From: Kitagawia praeruptora
Lineage: Eukaryota; Streptophyta; Magnoliopsida; Apiales; Apiaceae
NCBI GenBank assembly: GCA_037693485.1
Contig: CM075350.1
Span: 63,344,001 to 63,408,000 of the forward strand
Direction of reading: 5' to 3'
Length of the DNA stretch: 64,000 nucleotides
The notes below the pieces were generated by a model. The model was not told the DNA's origin. It saw only the letters and a program-made list of their open reading frames with translations, and ran no database searches. Shown piece after piece: positions 11,605 to 21,862 of the stretch. Every line of letters starts with the position of its first letter. Position 1 is the first letter of the stretch. The translations under genes were made by a program, and so were the position numbers.

Positions 11605-11820
11605 GTATTTTTTTCAAATGTTCCATGTTCCAGGCACGCGGAATATGCTTCCCCTCCATATCAGCCAAATAACAAGTTCCTTCCCACAAAGCCGCTCTAA
11701 CCCTGTAGGGAAGGTCCCTATAGGGTTAGAGCGGCTTTGTGGGAAGGAACTTATTATTTGGCTGATATGGAGGGGAAGCATATTTCGCGTGCCTGGAACA
11801 TGGAACATTTGAAGAAATAC
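11605..11820. repeat. 216-bp near-perfect palindrome (foldback)
   Basis: Left arm 11605-11711 and right arm 11714-11820 are reverse complements with only a handful of mismatches and essentially no loop; the centre is CCCTGTAGGGAAGGTCCCTA followed by TAGGG. As a consequence both strands encode almost the same 64-residue open frame, which I regard as an artefact. It lies just downstream of the integrase end. It may be a foldback insertion or an inverted duplication within the Tat 3' untranslated region; no target duplication was found. Confidence 0.93.
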
Positions 11821-11877
11821 TTCCCAATTAGTGCCAAATACTCAATGATTCTGGATTTTAGTGTTAGGCATTGCTCA

Positions 11878-12986
11878 TCAGAGAATATAATCGCCCACCT
11901 TTAGAGGTCTCGCCCTCACCTTTGAGTTGTAAAACCTTGCCACTCTTTGCTGGTAAGACACCAACCTTGTCTGAGAAGTTGTTCTGAATTCCTCCACCAT
12001 ATCCAAGTAGAGACGATGGTTAACCTCATTGACCTCTGGCTGATAGTTATCTCTTCTAAAAGATCCCACCCCTAGCTCCACCGGGACCATGGCTTCACAC
12101 CCATAAGTTAGAGAAAAAGGAGTTTCTCCTGTAGTAGTCCTGGGTGTGTTATAGCTCCATAGGACATTAGGCAACTCTTCCGGCCAGTTCCCTTTACTAT
12201 CGCCCAATTTAGCCTTAAACGTATGCTTAATGATCTTATTGACTCCCTCAGTTTGGCCATTGGTTTGAGGATGACTGACAGCAGAGAAACTCTTTTTAAT
12301 CCCTCAGTTTGGCCATTGGTCTGATGGCCGTTGTTAGATATTAGTTTATATGGTATTCCAAAATGACAGATGATAGATCGAAACACAAAGTCTACCAATT
12401 TCTTGGCTGTAATTGAAGCCAAAGGCTCCGCCTCCGCCCACTTAGTAAAATAATCGACCACCACAACAACATATTTCACTCCTCCTTTTCCCCTAGGGAG
12501 TTCTCCTATCAAGTCAATCCCCCACATAGCAAAGGGCCAAGGACTGGTCAATGAAGTAAGAGGAACTGCAGGACTATTCAAATAGTTAGCATACCTCTGA
12601 CACTTATCGCAGGATTTGGCAAAAATCATTGAGTCCTCCCGAAGAGTAGGCCAATAGTATCCTTGACGTAGTATTTTTTGCGCAAGTGAACCACCGCCCG
12701 AGTGATTTCCATAGATTCCCTCATGGACATCTCGTAAAACATAATTGCATTCCTCTCCGTCTATACACTTCAATAGTGGCTGATTAAAACCCCGCCTGTA
12801 AAGAGAGCCTCCAAAATCTACATAACGAGCTGCCTTATATATGAGCTTTCTAGCCTCCACTCTATCATCCGGTAGAATTCCTTCTTTCAAGTACCTCCAG
12901 ATTGGAGTCATCCAAGTATCTAGCATAGGACCATCAACCTGCATCAACCCCATCTCGGGAACACTAGGCTGCTTTTGAATTTCCAA
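11878..12986 (-). pseudogene. Tat integrase (frameshifted, catalytic core damaged)
   Basis: Two overlapping frames (12986-12108 and 12207-11878) encode an integrase. It has an H-x-H...C-x2-C zinc-binding region (NHSGG ... CDKCQRY), the start of the catalytic core (GIDLIGELPRGKGGVKYVVV with the first Asp), a C-terminal part with PEELPNVLWSYNTPRTTTGE, and the end KVGDYIL. The second catalytic Asp in the usual LISDNG motif reads LISNNG. The expected following stretch is missing and replaced by a duplicated QTNGQTEG segment, with a frameshift near 12200. Integrase would insert the cDNA in the nucleus; this copy cannot be active. Confidence 0.85.
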
Positions 12987-13120
12987 GGGAATGACCCCTA
13001 ATAGAGTAGCCTCCTTCTAAGATCCCAACTTAGCCAAAGCATCGGCTTCCACATTACTGTCTCTAGGAAGTTGCTCCAACCTCGCCTCTCGGAACAAACC
13101 CATCAATCTCTGTGTACACT

Positions 13121-13495
13121 TCATGCATAACTCAGTTCGAGGTCCGCGAGCTTCGAACCCCCATTCACCTGATAAACAACCAGCATAGAATCACTCATGA
13201 TGTTTATATTTTCCACCTTCATCTCTAAAGCGAGCTTTAAACCCGAAATCAAAGCCTCATACTCAGCATCGTTATTTGTAGCATGAAAAGCAAAGTGAAT
13301 CACGCTTCTCAGATGATGTCCCTCTGGGCTGATTAATACAATCTCCGCACCTGCACCTTCACTATTTGATGCGCCATCCACATATAAAGTCCACCAAGGT
13401 GCCGGAGTAGATCGTTCCTGTACTAACTCTGGCAGAGGACTAGGTATGATAGCCAAGGCGTCGCCCTCTTGCTCCAGAGGGAATTCCATATTCAA
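13121..13495 (-). pseudogene. Second (archaeal-type) RNase H of the Tat polyprotein
   Basis: The 124-residue frame contains WTLYVDGASNSEGAGAEIVL, then NNDAEYEALISGLKLAL and IMSDSMLVVYQVNG: the D, E, D pattern of an RNase H fold. A second RNase H between the Ty3 RNase H and the integrase is typical of Tat elements. It is in the same frame as the RT and first RNase H but separated by stop codons at both ends, so it is a piece of a broken polyprotein. Confidence 0.85.
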
Positions 13496-13651
13496 ATCCG
13501 AAAGTGCCTACCCTTTTAAAGCACTCCTCGGTTTATACTCCACATCAAATTGCCCCAATTCCACCACCCATTTCAACATTCGTCCAGAAGTCTCTGGCTT
13601 GTGCAATATCTGCCTTAAAGGATATGTTGTTCGAACCTCCACCCTATGCGC

Positions 13652-14185
13652 CTAAAAATAAGGTCGTAACTTCCTAGAAGCCAAGATCAGAGCATATACT
13701 AATTTCTCCATGTTCGAATACCTCGTTTCTGCATCCAACAATCTCTTACTGACATAATATATCGGATACTGGATATCGCCCTCTTCTCGTACAAGAACCC
13801 CAGTAACAGAATATTCTGAAACAGCAAGATATAAAACAAGAATCTCACCCTCATGAGGCTTAGATAGAAGTGGGGGAGATCCCAAATGATTCTTCAACGC
13901 CTGAAAAGCGTCCTCGCACTCTGGCGTCCACTCAAATTTCTTCCCAACTCCTTTGATAGCTTTGAAGAATTCCTTGCACTTATCAAAAGATTTGGATACA
14001 AAGCGGTTCAAAGCGGAAATTCTTCCAGGTAGGCCTTGCACCTCCTTCACGGTTCGGGGAGATCTCTTATCAAGAAGGGCCTGTATCTTTGCGGGATTCG
14101 CCTCTATCCCTCTATGATTTACCATGAAACCTAAGAATTTCCAAGATTCCACCCCAAATACACACTTTTGAGGATTAAGCTTCAT
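13652..14185 (-). pseudogene. Ty3-type RNase H region of the Tat polyprotein
   Basis: Contains the RT thumb/connection words KCVFGVESWKFLGFMVNHRG and ALNRFVSKSFDKCKEFFKAI, then the RNase H part with LYLAVSEYSVTGVLVREE and YYVSKRLLDAETRYSNMEKL. It continues the RT frame after a stop near 14186-14203. The domain would remove RNA from the hybrid during reverse transcription. Confidence 0.88.
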
Positions 14186-14203
14186 ACGGAATTTCCTGAG
14201 AAT

Positions 14204-15022
14204 TTAGAACATCTCATCTAAGTGTTGAATGTGATCCCCTGCTTCCTTAGACTTTACCAGCATGTCATCCACGTAAACTTCCATAGTCTTCCCAATTTGA
14301 TCCTTAAACATCATATTTACCAACCTTTGATAAGTCGCCCCGGCATTGAGCAATCCGAAAGGCATCCCAATATAGCAATACAACCCCCGATCAGTGATGA
14401 AGGAGGTGTTTTCCTGATCAGGACCATACATGGGGATTTGATTATATCCCGAGTAGGCGTCCATGAACCTAAGAAGAGCATGCCCAGCAGTAGCGTCCAC
14501 TAATTGGTCAATCCTGGGTAGAGGAAAGCTATCTTTCTTACAAGCCTTGTTTAAGTCGGTATAATCAACATAAACTCTCCATTTCCCATTAGACTTATTC
14601 ACTAAGACTGGATTCGCAAGACAATCCGGATAAAAGGACTCCCTAACCAACCCGACATTCAGCAATCGATCAACCTCCTCTTTCAAAGCAATAGCTTTCT
14701 CACCACTAACCGCCCATCTTTTTTGACGTACCCCCTTCCTGGAAGGATCTATGTTGAGGCGATGACACATCACTTCGGGATCTATCCCTACCATGTCTGC
14801 ATGACTCCAAGCAAATACATCCAGATTATCCTTCAAGAAAGTAACCAGCCTGGCTCTCAAGCTTGGCTCCAATCTCGCCCCGATCTGTAATATCTTAGAT
14901 GAATCTGTTTCATCTACAAGAATTGACACAATATCCTCTACTGGTCCTATATTCTTATTTGGGTCGGGCAATCGAGGATCCAAGTCAAACTCAACCTCCT
15001 TCATTCCACTGGACTCGCCCAC
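14204..15022 (-). pseudogene. Tat reverse transcriptase domain
   Basis: 272 residues with the RT signature blocks WRVYVDYTDLNKACKKDSF, FMDAYSGYNQI (first catalytic Asp), GMPFGLLNAGATYQRLVNMMF and EVYVDDMLVKSK (YVDD box). Upstream residues resemble the linker before RT in Tat elements (NLDVFAWSHADMVGIDP). The frame is open throughout the RT itself but bounded by stops upstream (before 15022) and downstream (14204), so no complete polyprotein can be made. Confidence 0.92.
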
Positions 15023-15094
15023 TTCCCGAATAGAAATGACCTCACCCTTAGACTGCTGAGGTTCTTTCTTACTTGCTGCTAAGCCATCTGGAAA

Positions 15095-15586
15095 CTACAC
15101 CATGGGCACATCTTCACAATCCATAACAAACTTTCCTTTTCTCGCCCTAAGACTTCTCTCCTCATCATCATCAGTGACATCCTCTACAATCCCTTCCTCG
15201 TATTGGTTTTGGTTGACCGGAGTAGGAGGGGCCCCAATCATTAATACTTTGTATTGCATATTATCAATTGTGATACTTTCCTCAAGAGAAATCTCGCCCT
15301 CAGAAGTATTTGCGATGGCTTCCACCATAACTTCCACGGTGTCGCCCAGAGAAGGAGGTGCTCCCAGTAGAAAGAGCGGGGTACCCTGTTTAGCTAACAC
15401 CTCATAACTTGCCAAGGCATCATCATCGGGGAATTCCACTGTGTATACCATATTGGTAACTGACTTCGCTGATGACTTAGGTCCAAAAAAGATGTCAAGG
15501 TTTCTTGAGCGTTCTCCTCTTTGAAGTCCAAAATCTCCTCTTCTTGCTTCCCTTTTGATGAAGACTTCATCATCTTGTTGTAACAA
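15095..15586 (-). pseudogene. Tat linker between protease and reverse transcriptase
   Basis: 163-residue frame, same reading frame as the RT, covering the spacer normally found between the aspartic protease and RT in Tat elements. No catalytic motif is visible. It is rich in acidic residues (EEGIVEDVTDDDEERSLRAR). It ends in a stop about 75 bases before the RT frame and is out of frame with the protease upstream. Confidence 0.7.
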
Positions 15587-15600
15587 TCCCTAGAATCATA

Positions 15601-16524
15601 CTAACACCCCTTCACACATCCAATCCCCATAGGAGTAGGAAACTTCATGGCTAGATGGTAAATTGATGTTACCACCCTCATCTCCTTCAAGACCGGCCTC
15701 CCAAGCAGAGCGTTGTAACACGTAGGTTGATCCACCACCAGAAACTCAAACACTTGAGTAGCAGAATAAGGGTCCTCCCCTAAGGTAAGAGGCAACTTCA
15801 CTATGCCCTTGACCCGAACAGAATCTCCTATTAAGCCGTATATGTAAGTCGTTCCTTGAGTCATTTCTTTATCAAGAAGTCCCATCTTCTTATAAGTTCC
15901 ATAGTAAAGAATGTTTATAGAACTCCCGTTATCTACGAATACATGATGAATACTTCTAGACCCAATCCTGACATTGACAACCAGGGCATCCTTATGCGGA
16001 TGATGAACCCATCTTGCGTCTTCTTCAGAAAAAATTATCTGTATGTCCTCCCCTTTAAACATCTTAGGGGGCCTCTCCGATAGATGATTAACATTAGTTA
16101 GCGGGGGACTCTTTGCTTCCCGAGCATATCTCTCCATTGCGTTCCTCACATTCCCACCAATATGAGGTCCACCAAAAATCGTATGGATGCTCGCCTCTTT
16201 CACAAACGTAATTTTCCCATGTTTTTCTGGCCCATCTTTATCTTGAGGATCTTCCTTTTTATCTCCCTCTTTCTTGGGAGCAGTGCCTTGTATCTTCCTT
16301 ACCTCCTTAACCACCCACTCAGTCAACTTCCCATTCCTAACGAGCAATTCAATCTCCTCTTTCAACTGTCGGTATTGATAGGTGTCATGTCCATTGGATT
16401 GATGATACGCACAATACCTCTTTTTATCTCTTGATGCATTCTTTGTGAGCGGCACAGGTGTTCTGTATAGCCCTTCCCCTTTCGTAACCTTATAAATATG
16501 ATCAATTGACGCCACCAGAGGCAT
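15601..16524 (-). pseudogene. Tat gag C-terminus and aspartic protease
   Basis: 307-residue frame. The N-terminal part has the gag zinc-knuckle-like stretch YCAYHQSNGHDTYQYRQLK, where the last expected Cys is Tyr, followed by LVRNGKLTEWV. The C-terminal part is a retropepsin with the active-site motif VFVDNGSSINILYY and the later GRPVLKEMRVV. The protease would cut the polyprotein. It is out of frame with both gag upstream and pol downstream, consistent with decay. Confidence 0.85.
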
Positions 16525-16557
16525 GAAAATACTTGTTTGAGGATACCCCTGGTCTTT

Positions 16558-18379
16558 CTAGGCGTAAAGAGGGGGCGGTGGAAATTGACGCATCGGGCTA
16601 GGTGAACGTGGCCGGTCTGATCTCCAGGTATCAACGACATTGACATCTCCCCTGCCAGTCTTAGTTCTGTCCCCCTTTGGGCTAGGTGACCTATCTTTGC
16701 ACTTGCCCCTACGACTATTGTCTGTATAATCACTTCTCTTCAAATTAAGCTTCCTCATCCCTCTTAAAGGGTTCGGCCTGTACAAAAAGATCAGCGAGAG
16801 TAGAAGGCTCTTTCCGTTGAAGCTCCTTCCAGAAGTTTGAGTTCACTCGAACCCCGGCAATGAGGAAATTCTTGATGGTTTCGTCTGAAGCCCCTCGAAC
16901 AGTAGGAACCTCCGCATTAAACCTTCTAAAATAGGATTGAAGAGTCTCCCCCTCCCTTTGCTTTATATTGGCTAAGGTCGTGACGGGAGGGGCGTAGACG
17001 ATAGATGATTGAAACTGAAAGAGGAAATGGAGGATGGTCCCAACTTCTGAAACCATTGATGAGCGTTCCCTCGCAGAGTCGAAGCAAGTAATCTGTACTT
17101 TGTCAAGTCTTCCACTTGGTAGAGTTCCATCTCGGTGTTGAATCTTGCGATGTACTCTACTGGGTCTGAGCTTCCCGTAAACCTGAGGTCTCTTACCCCT
17201 CGAAAAGACGGAGGAAGAGGCGCATCCCGTACTGCTGGTGAAAAGGGAGATGGAGCCGGTTCAAACATAGCACTTGCCTGACCCTGAGATTGTGCCAACA
17301 ACCTCCTTAAAGCATCCATGTCTAAATCTTCAATTCCAAAAACCCTGCGGAGTGCGTTTGGAAGTGCTAATTGCCGCTACTGATTCATCACTTCCTCGAA
17401 CCGATACCGATCTCCTACAGTAGCATTCTCCAGGCGTGGTATACTATATCCGCTTTGTCCCCCCTCTGTACGATTGAGGAGGTTAGCATATGCTCTCCTT
17501 TCTCTATACCCGAGACTGTAGTGATTCGGAATCCTCATCTGAGGAATCGGATCGCCCGCTCGGACCACCTGCAAGGGGATTGCATCAAGGACCTCATCCT
17601 CACCATTTGCTCTCAACAACCTAGAGACAGGAAACTTGCCCTCCTATGCGACGCGATTCCTTCTGTCAACTCTCTCCCAATTCATCATCCCTTGACTTCC
17701 AACCTAAGCTCTTTCCACCTACGGGTCTCGCCCCTCATGCGTCCTCCCAGACAATGACCGAGTGCGATCCAAATTTCGGGGAACCTCCCTATTCGGGGGA
17801 AACTCAATATCAGGCTCTCCATACGTCAGAGCTCTTGGAGTGATAGCCTGGAACCTTGGATTCGGTCTAGACTCCCCCACGACTTGAATGTCCCTGCCAA
17901 AAGGAATCTCCCTGCGAGGATCGCCCCGATGGTTCAGAATAGACTCTCTGTCGAAACGCCGATCTCCTCCGGGTGTTTCATAAATTCTCTCCTGATCGTG
18001 ACGAGGCACCCTCATATTCTCCCTCTCTCTAGGTGGCGAGCGACGTCCAGTATGATTCAGACGGGACCCGATAAGAAACTGTCTTTCCCTCTCCATAGCA
18101 TCCATTCTAGCCCCTATCCGAGTGATAGTATTACCCATGTTAGTAATTTGGTTCAGAAGCTCGGTGTTACTCATCAAGACAGGGGGATCCCCTCTGATCT
18201 GTGGGATTGACCGTCCATCAGGGACTCTAGGGGTAACAGATCTCCTGTTGAAATCCCTGGGAAGCAAACGATCAGAGTTCCTTGAAGCAGAGTTCCTTGC
18301 GATGGAGTTTCTTGGCAGGGGTCCTAATCTCTTCCACGCGACGATCATCAAGACGCTCTCGATTAGACTGCGACATCAT
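16558..18379 (-). pseudogene. Tat gag (capsid) in several broken frames
   Basis: A likely start is ATG at 18379, close to the 5' LTR, but the frame shifts within about 100 bases and stops recur near 17719 and 17377. The retrotransposon gag domain is recognisable in 17319-16745: FRGVRDLRFTGSSDPVEYIA, MELYQVEDLTKYRLLASTLRG and NAHQWFQKL. It changes frame near 17000-17050 and continues with IKQREGETLQSYFRRFNAEV and the segment up to FKRDEEA. The downstream 16785-16558 piece is Arg/Pro/Ser-rich. Gag forms the particle that packages element RNA; this copy is non-functional. Confidence 0.82.
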
Positions 18380-18401
18380 TCCTCCTAAGATGTCAAAAAC
18401 C

Positions 18402-18419
18402 CCTCCTTCTAGCGCCACT
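18402..18419 (-). promoter_or_regulatory. Primer binding site of the Tat element
   Basis: Read on minus, the 5' LTR end (...TTAACA) is followed by AGTGGCGCTAGAAGGAGGGG. TGGCGCTAGAAGGAGGG is at the position and has the form of a tRNA-complementary primer site. I cannot assign the tRNA with certainty. Confidence 0.6.
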
Positions 18420-19247
18420 TGTTAATGGAGGAATTTGGATAAACAAATTCGGGGAGGGCTGCTGTAATTGTGGTGGTGGTTGATGGCGGTGATTGGCGCA
18501 GGACAATTAGGGTTAGGGTTTATGATTTGGGGATGGCTGAGATTGTATGATATGATTATTGCAATTTAGATCGAATGTTGTATTCTCTCTTTTTCGCAAA
18601 GGTTTGCATCGTACCATGCAATGTGCCTACGTATCCTATTTATAGGAATCAAGCCAAACGTAGTTCTTGGAGAACAAGCAATCGTAATGGGTTAGTTTCC
18701 TTGTTTAAGAAGCCCATTGAATCGAGGCCACCTCCTTTGACAGTATCGTAATGGATCTAAAAAGCCCAACTATTTACTCGGAGCTTGGTGGTTAAGCTAT
18801 TGACCCGAGATTATCGGGGTCAACACCCACCTTGGGCCACAGAGATACAATAGCTATAGAGCAGCCCATTAGACCTGAAAGAGGGCGATGCCATTTATCT
18901 TCAGGCGAGATCCCTAGCCTTAGGCCGAGACATAACTTATTCACCAGTTGTCATATTCCAAGACCTAGAATCCAGTCCATAACTCATAGTATTCTTCACA
19001 TAAAGCGTATAAGAGAAGATTCCTCTTCCCCTCATTTGTGAGGGCGAGGTATTTGTCATGGACGAGATCTTTGTTAAGGACGAGATGCCCTTTCTCCTAG
19101 AAAAGCGTAATGCTATCCTTCCTTGGGCCAAGCCCAACGATTGTAACCTTTCTTCCTGCCATGACCATGACATGGGTCACTTCCTTTTTCTTGCCCAATT
19201 GAGGGCAATACCTATTAATTAAGGCGAGGATATTCCTGGGCATAACA
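18420..19247 (-). repeat. 5' LTR of the Tat element
   Basis: 828 bp, TGTTAATGG...GGGCATAACA, matching the two halves of the left LTR. Outer flank GGACT (19248-19252) duplicates 5107-5111. Because the element is on minus, this LTR would drive gag-pol transcription leftward. Confidence 0.93.
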
Positions 19248-19515
19248 GGACTGGTTCTTAACCATGTAGTACAATTGTTAAAGCCATGAGTTTATGACTT
19301 AAAGGTTAGTGGTTTGAATCCCAACATAAGCATAAATTTCACTAATTTTTACATAATTATTGAAGAATGACATTTTTGTAATATTTTAAAAAATAGGGGT
19401 AAAACCGTAAATTCACACCCATTAAAATGGTAAACTTTACCCTTGTGTTGAAGTTTAATATATAATAATAGAATAATTAGTTATCTATATTCTAAATATT
19501 ACAAGATTATAGCCC
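19248..19515. other. Spacer between Tat and hAT elements
   Basis: AT-rich, non-coding. The last bases, AGCCCGTGCTACG, together with those after the hAT element (CACACGGTAG) resemble the 3' hairpin of the Helitrons in this window, so the hAT may have landed in another Helitron remnant. Confidence 0.4.
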
Positions 19516-19523
19516 GTGCTACG

Positions 19524-20362
19524 CAGAGCCGGTCCTGAAATTTTGGATGCCATGTGCAAAACAAAAAATAAGTGCCCTAACACTAATAATTTTTTTTATA
19601 ACAACTACATAAAATATTAAACATTAACTGAAATTTGTAAAAAACATAACAAGTTCATAAAATAACTTTAAAACATAATAAAAACATAACTGAAAATTGT
19701 AAAAAAAATTGTAACAAGTACATAAATAGTACAAATTAATCTAAGGTAAATAAATTATACATGTAAAATATTAATATATTATGTTTAATGAAAGAATAAA
19801 AAGTAATAATAAATAAAAACAAATACAATACTAAAATAGAAAATCTCATTTTTATGTATTTAAATTAATATATAAGTATTTTATAATTTATTTTTAGTTT
19901 TAAATTGACTTTATTCATTTAATATGTAAATTAATTAAAATAGATATGATTTCAAATCACTTAATCACCTATAAAATGAATAATTGATAAACGTACATTA
20001 TAATTGTAAAAATATATTTATGTGTAAGTTGTCAACCAAAAATATTTAATCAACTTTAATGACAATTATAGTCTACACGGTTAACAATAAAAGTAATTAG
20101 TATTACTAGAAATTTGAAAGCAAAATTGTGTGTAAGTATAATATTTTTTATTTTGCTCAATATAATAATTTTTTAATTATTTTGAAAACACAATTTTCAA
20201 CCTTTTTCTCATTTACAAATTTTTTAACCTTTAAAATTAAACTTAATTTTTTTATTTTCCAAATAAAATATACATACGTACACCTACCTAAAGAAATGTG
20301 CCCTAGTAAAATGGAGTGCCCTGTACGATCGAACATGTCGCACATGCTCAGGGTCGTCTCTG
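19524..20362. mobile_element. Non-autonomous hAT element
   Basis: Imperfect terminal inverted repeats CAGAGCCGGTCCTGA (left) and, on the other strand, CAGAGACGACCCTGAGCATG (right). They are flanked by a perfect 8-bp target duplication GTGCTACG (19516-19523 and 20363-20370), the hallmark of hAT transposons. The 839-bp interior is AT-rich and has no transposase; the short open frames at 20128-20385 on both strands are chance. Confidence 0.9.
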
Positions 20363-21009
20363 GTGCTACGCACACGGTAGTTTAAATTTCATAATAATTA
20401 TGATATATAATAATAACGATTAAATAAAGAAAATAATTTATATTTAAGATCAATGTTTACACAAAATCACGCAAGCGTACGTGATCACAAGTAATATAGA
20501 TATAAGTTGAGTTCGTTCCCACAGAGATCTGGTTTAGGTTTCAATTCAGTCAATGCACCTATGCAACAATGTATAGTTTTTATTCACTGCTAAAACAATT
20601 AACAAGATTGGGTTTTGATTAACTAAAATTAACTAAAAACAAAAAAAACAAATTAACAAACTAAGAATTAATTAACTAACGAGAATTTAAATCAAATTAC
20701 TTCTGCAAGAGAAAACATGGAATCCTAACTTCATCAAATACTTTGCTTAGATCTGACGCCTTTAATCACTATATGCAATGGTTATGATATCTGATCAGAC
20801 AACACGAAACAAGTACACGCTATACCTCTCAGTATACGTATACCAAACTATCCATACATCCACAAAAGAGATAGAAGATGAATAGACACCAATTATGCTT
20901 AGACCCTATATGTCTATAGAATTTGAAAACATAACGGTTGAAGAGCAAGTTATCCATAATAATCACATAGGGCAATATAAGTATTCTCATCTCATACTAC
21001 GAATCATGT

Positions 21010-21696
21010 TGTTAACTCGAATAACTTGTAGAAGGGGGGGGGTTGAATATAAGTTATATAATCGTGTCTGATTTTTGCTTGATTATATGAACAAGAATAA
21101 ACGAATGAATCAAACTCTACCAAAGGTGTACAATACCTTTAGCAGCTGTTGACAAAATAAATTTCTCTCTGTTTGCACTCTCATATACTTACGATTACAA
21201 ACCTCTCGAACTATTTTTACAATGACATAGAGAGAGTATTTATAATGCTACCTATCAACTAATAACAGAAAGATAATCTATACATGACAATGTTCTGCCG
21301 TCCAATTGATAGTTTCCATCAATAGAAAATTCTTCCCTTCATAATATCTTCTTGCTTGTTCCTCAAACAAAGATCCTGTTTTATAGCACTTGCCAGTTTC
21401 TGTAGCATCCATAATGACATCATCAGTAACACGACTGATATTAGGATTTCATCTGGCATCAGGATCTAACCATCCTATCAGTACTTGATCAGTATTTGAC
21501 TTGACGTATCAGGATTCGATCTCAGTTCCTGACATGTAGTACTCGATGCACTGTTCATTCCTGACTAAACTTTACAGATAACTGTCTAACACATATTTCC
21601 TATACAAAGTGCTAAATCCTTTATAAGATCAGGATATACAAGAAGTATAAGTAAAATTCTATTCTTAACATCACAACTCATGAATTATTCCTAACA
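21010..21696 (-). repeat. 3' LTR of the SIRE-like element
   Basis: 687 bp beginning TGTTAACTCG and ending CCTAACA; near-identical to 32344-33032. A run of nine G residues lies about 27 bp from the end and varies in length between the two LTRs. Confidence 0.95.
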
Positions 21697-21712
21697 ATCT
21701 CCCCCTATTTAT
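21697..21712 (-). promoter_or_regulatory. Polypurine tract of the SIRE-like element
   Basis: Read on minus: AAATAGGGGGAGAT directly before the 3' LTR, the site that primes second-strand synthesis. Confidence 0.8.
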
Positions 21713-21862
21713 GCTTTTAAAATCTGAAGCATAAATCTGAGTTGTTGATGTCAAAACATATAACAATACAATCAGAATAGAATTTATGAATTCAAAAATC
21801 ATGAAGTTAAGTACCTCCTCTTTCAGATATAGACATAGTATCCAGTACTTAGACGAAAGAAT

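Larger units (their letters stand above)
5112..19247 (-). mobile_element. Ty3/Gypsy Tat-lineage LTR retrotransposon, decayed, with nested solo LTR
   Basis: Two LTRs of about 830 bp (left 5112-7435 including a nested insertion; right 18420-19247) begin TGTTAA and end TAACA. They are flanked by a perfect 5-bp duplication GGACT (5107-5111 and 19248-19252). The gag-pol order on minus is gag, protease, RT, RNase H, a second RNase H, integrase. The second RNase H and the antisense plus-strand gene next to the 3' LTR are characteristic of the Tat lineage of non-chromovirus Ty3 elements. A tandem array and a long palindrome lie between the antisense gene and pol. Many stops and frameshifts show it is inactive, while the LTRs differ by only a few percent by eye, so the insertion is fairly recent. 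Confidence 0.93.

Noticed and set aside
11618..11812. Pair of nearly identical 64-residue frames, one on each strand
   Set aside because: They arise automatically from the 216-bp palindrome.
14222..18388. Plus-strand open frames of 60-128 codons opposite the Tat gag-pol region
   Set aside because: They are antisense shadows of the minus-strand coding region; none has recognisable domains or its own promoter signals.
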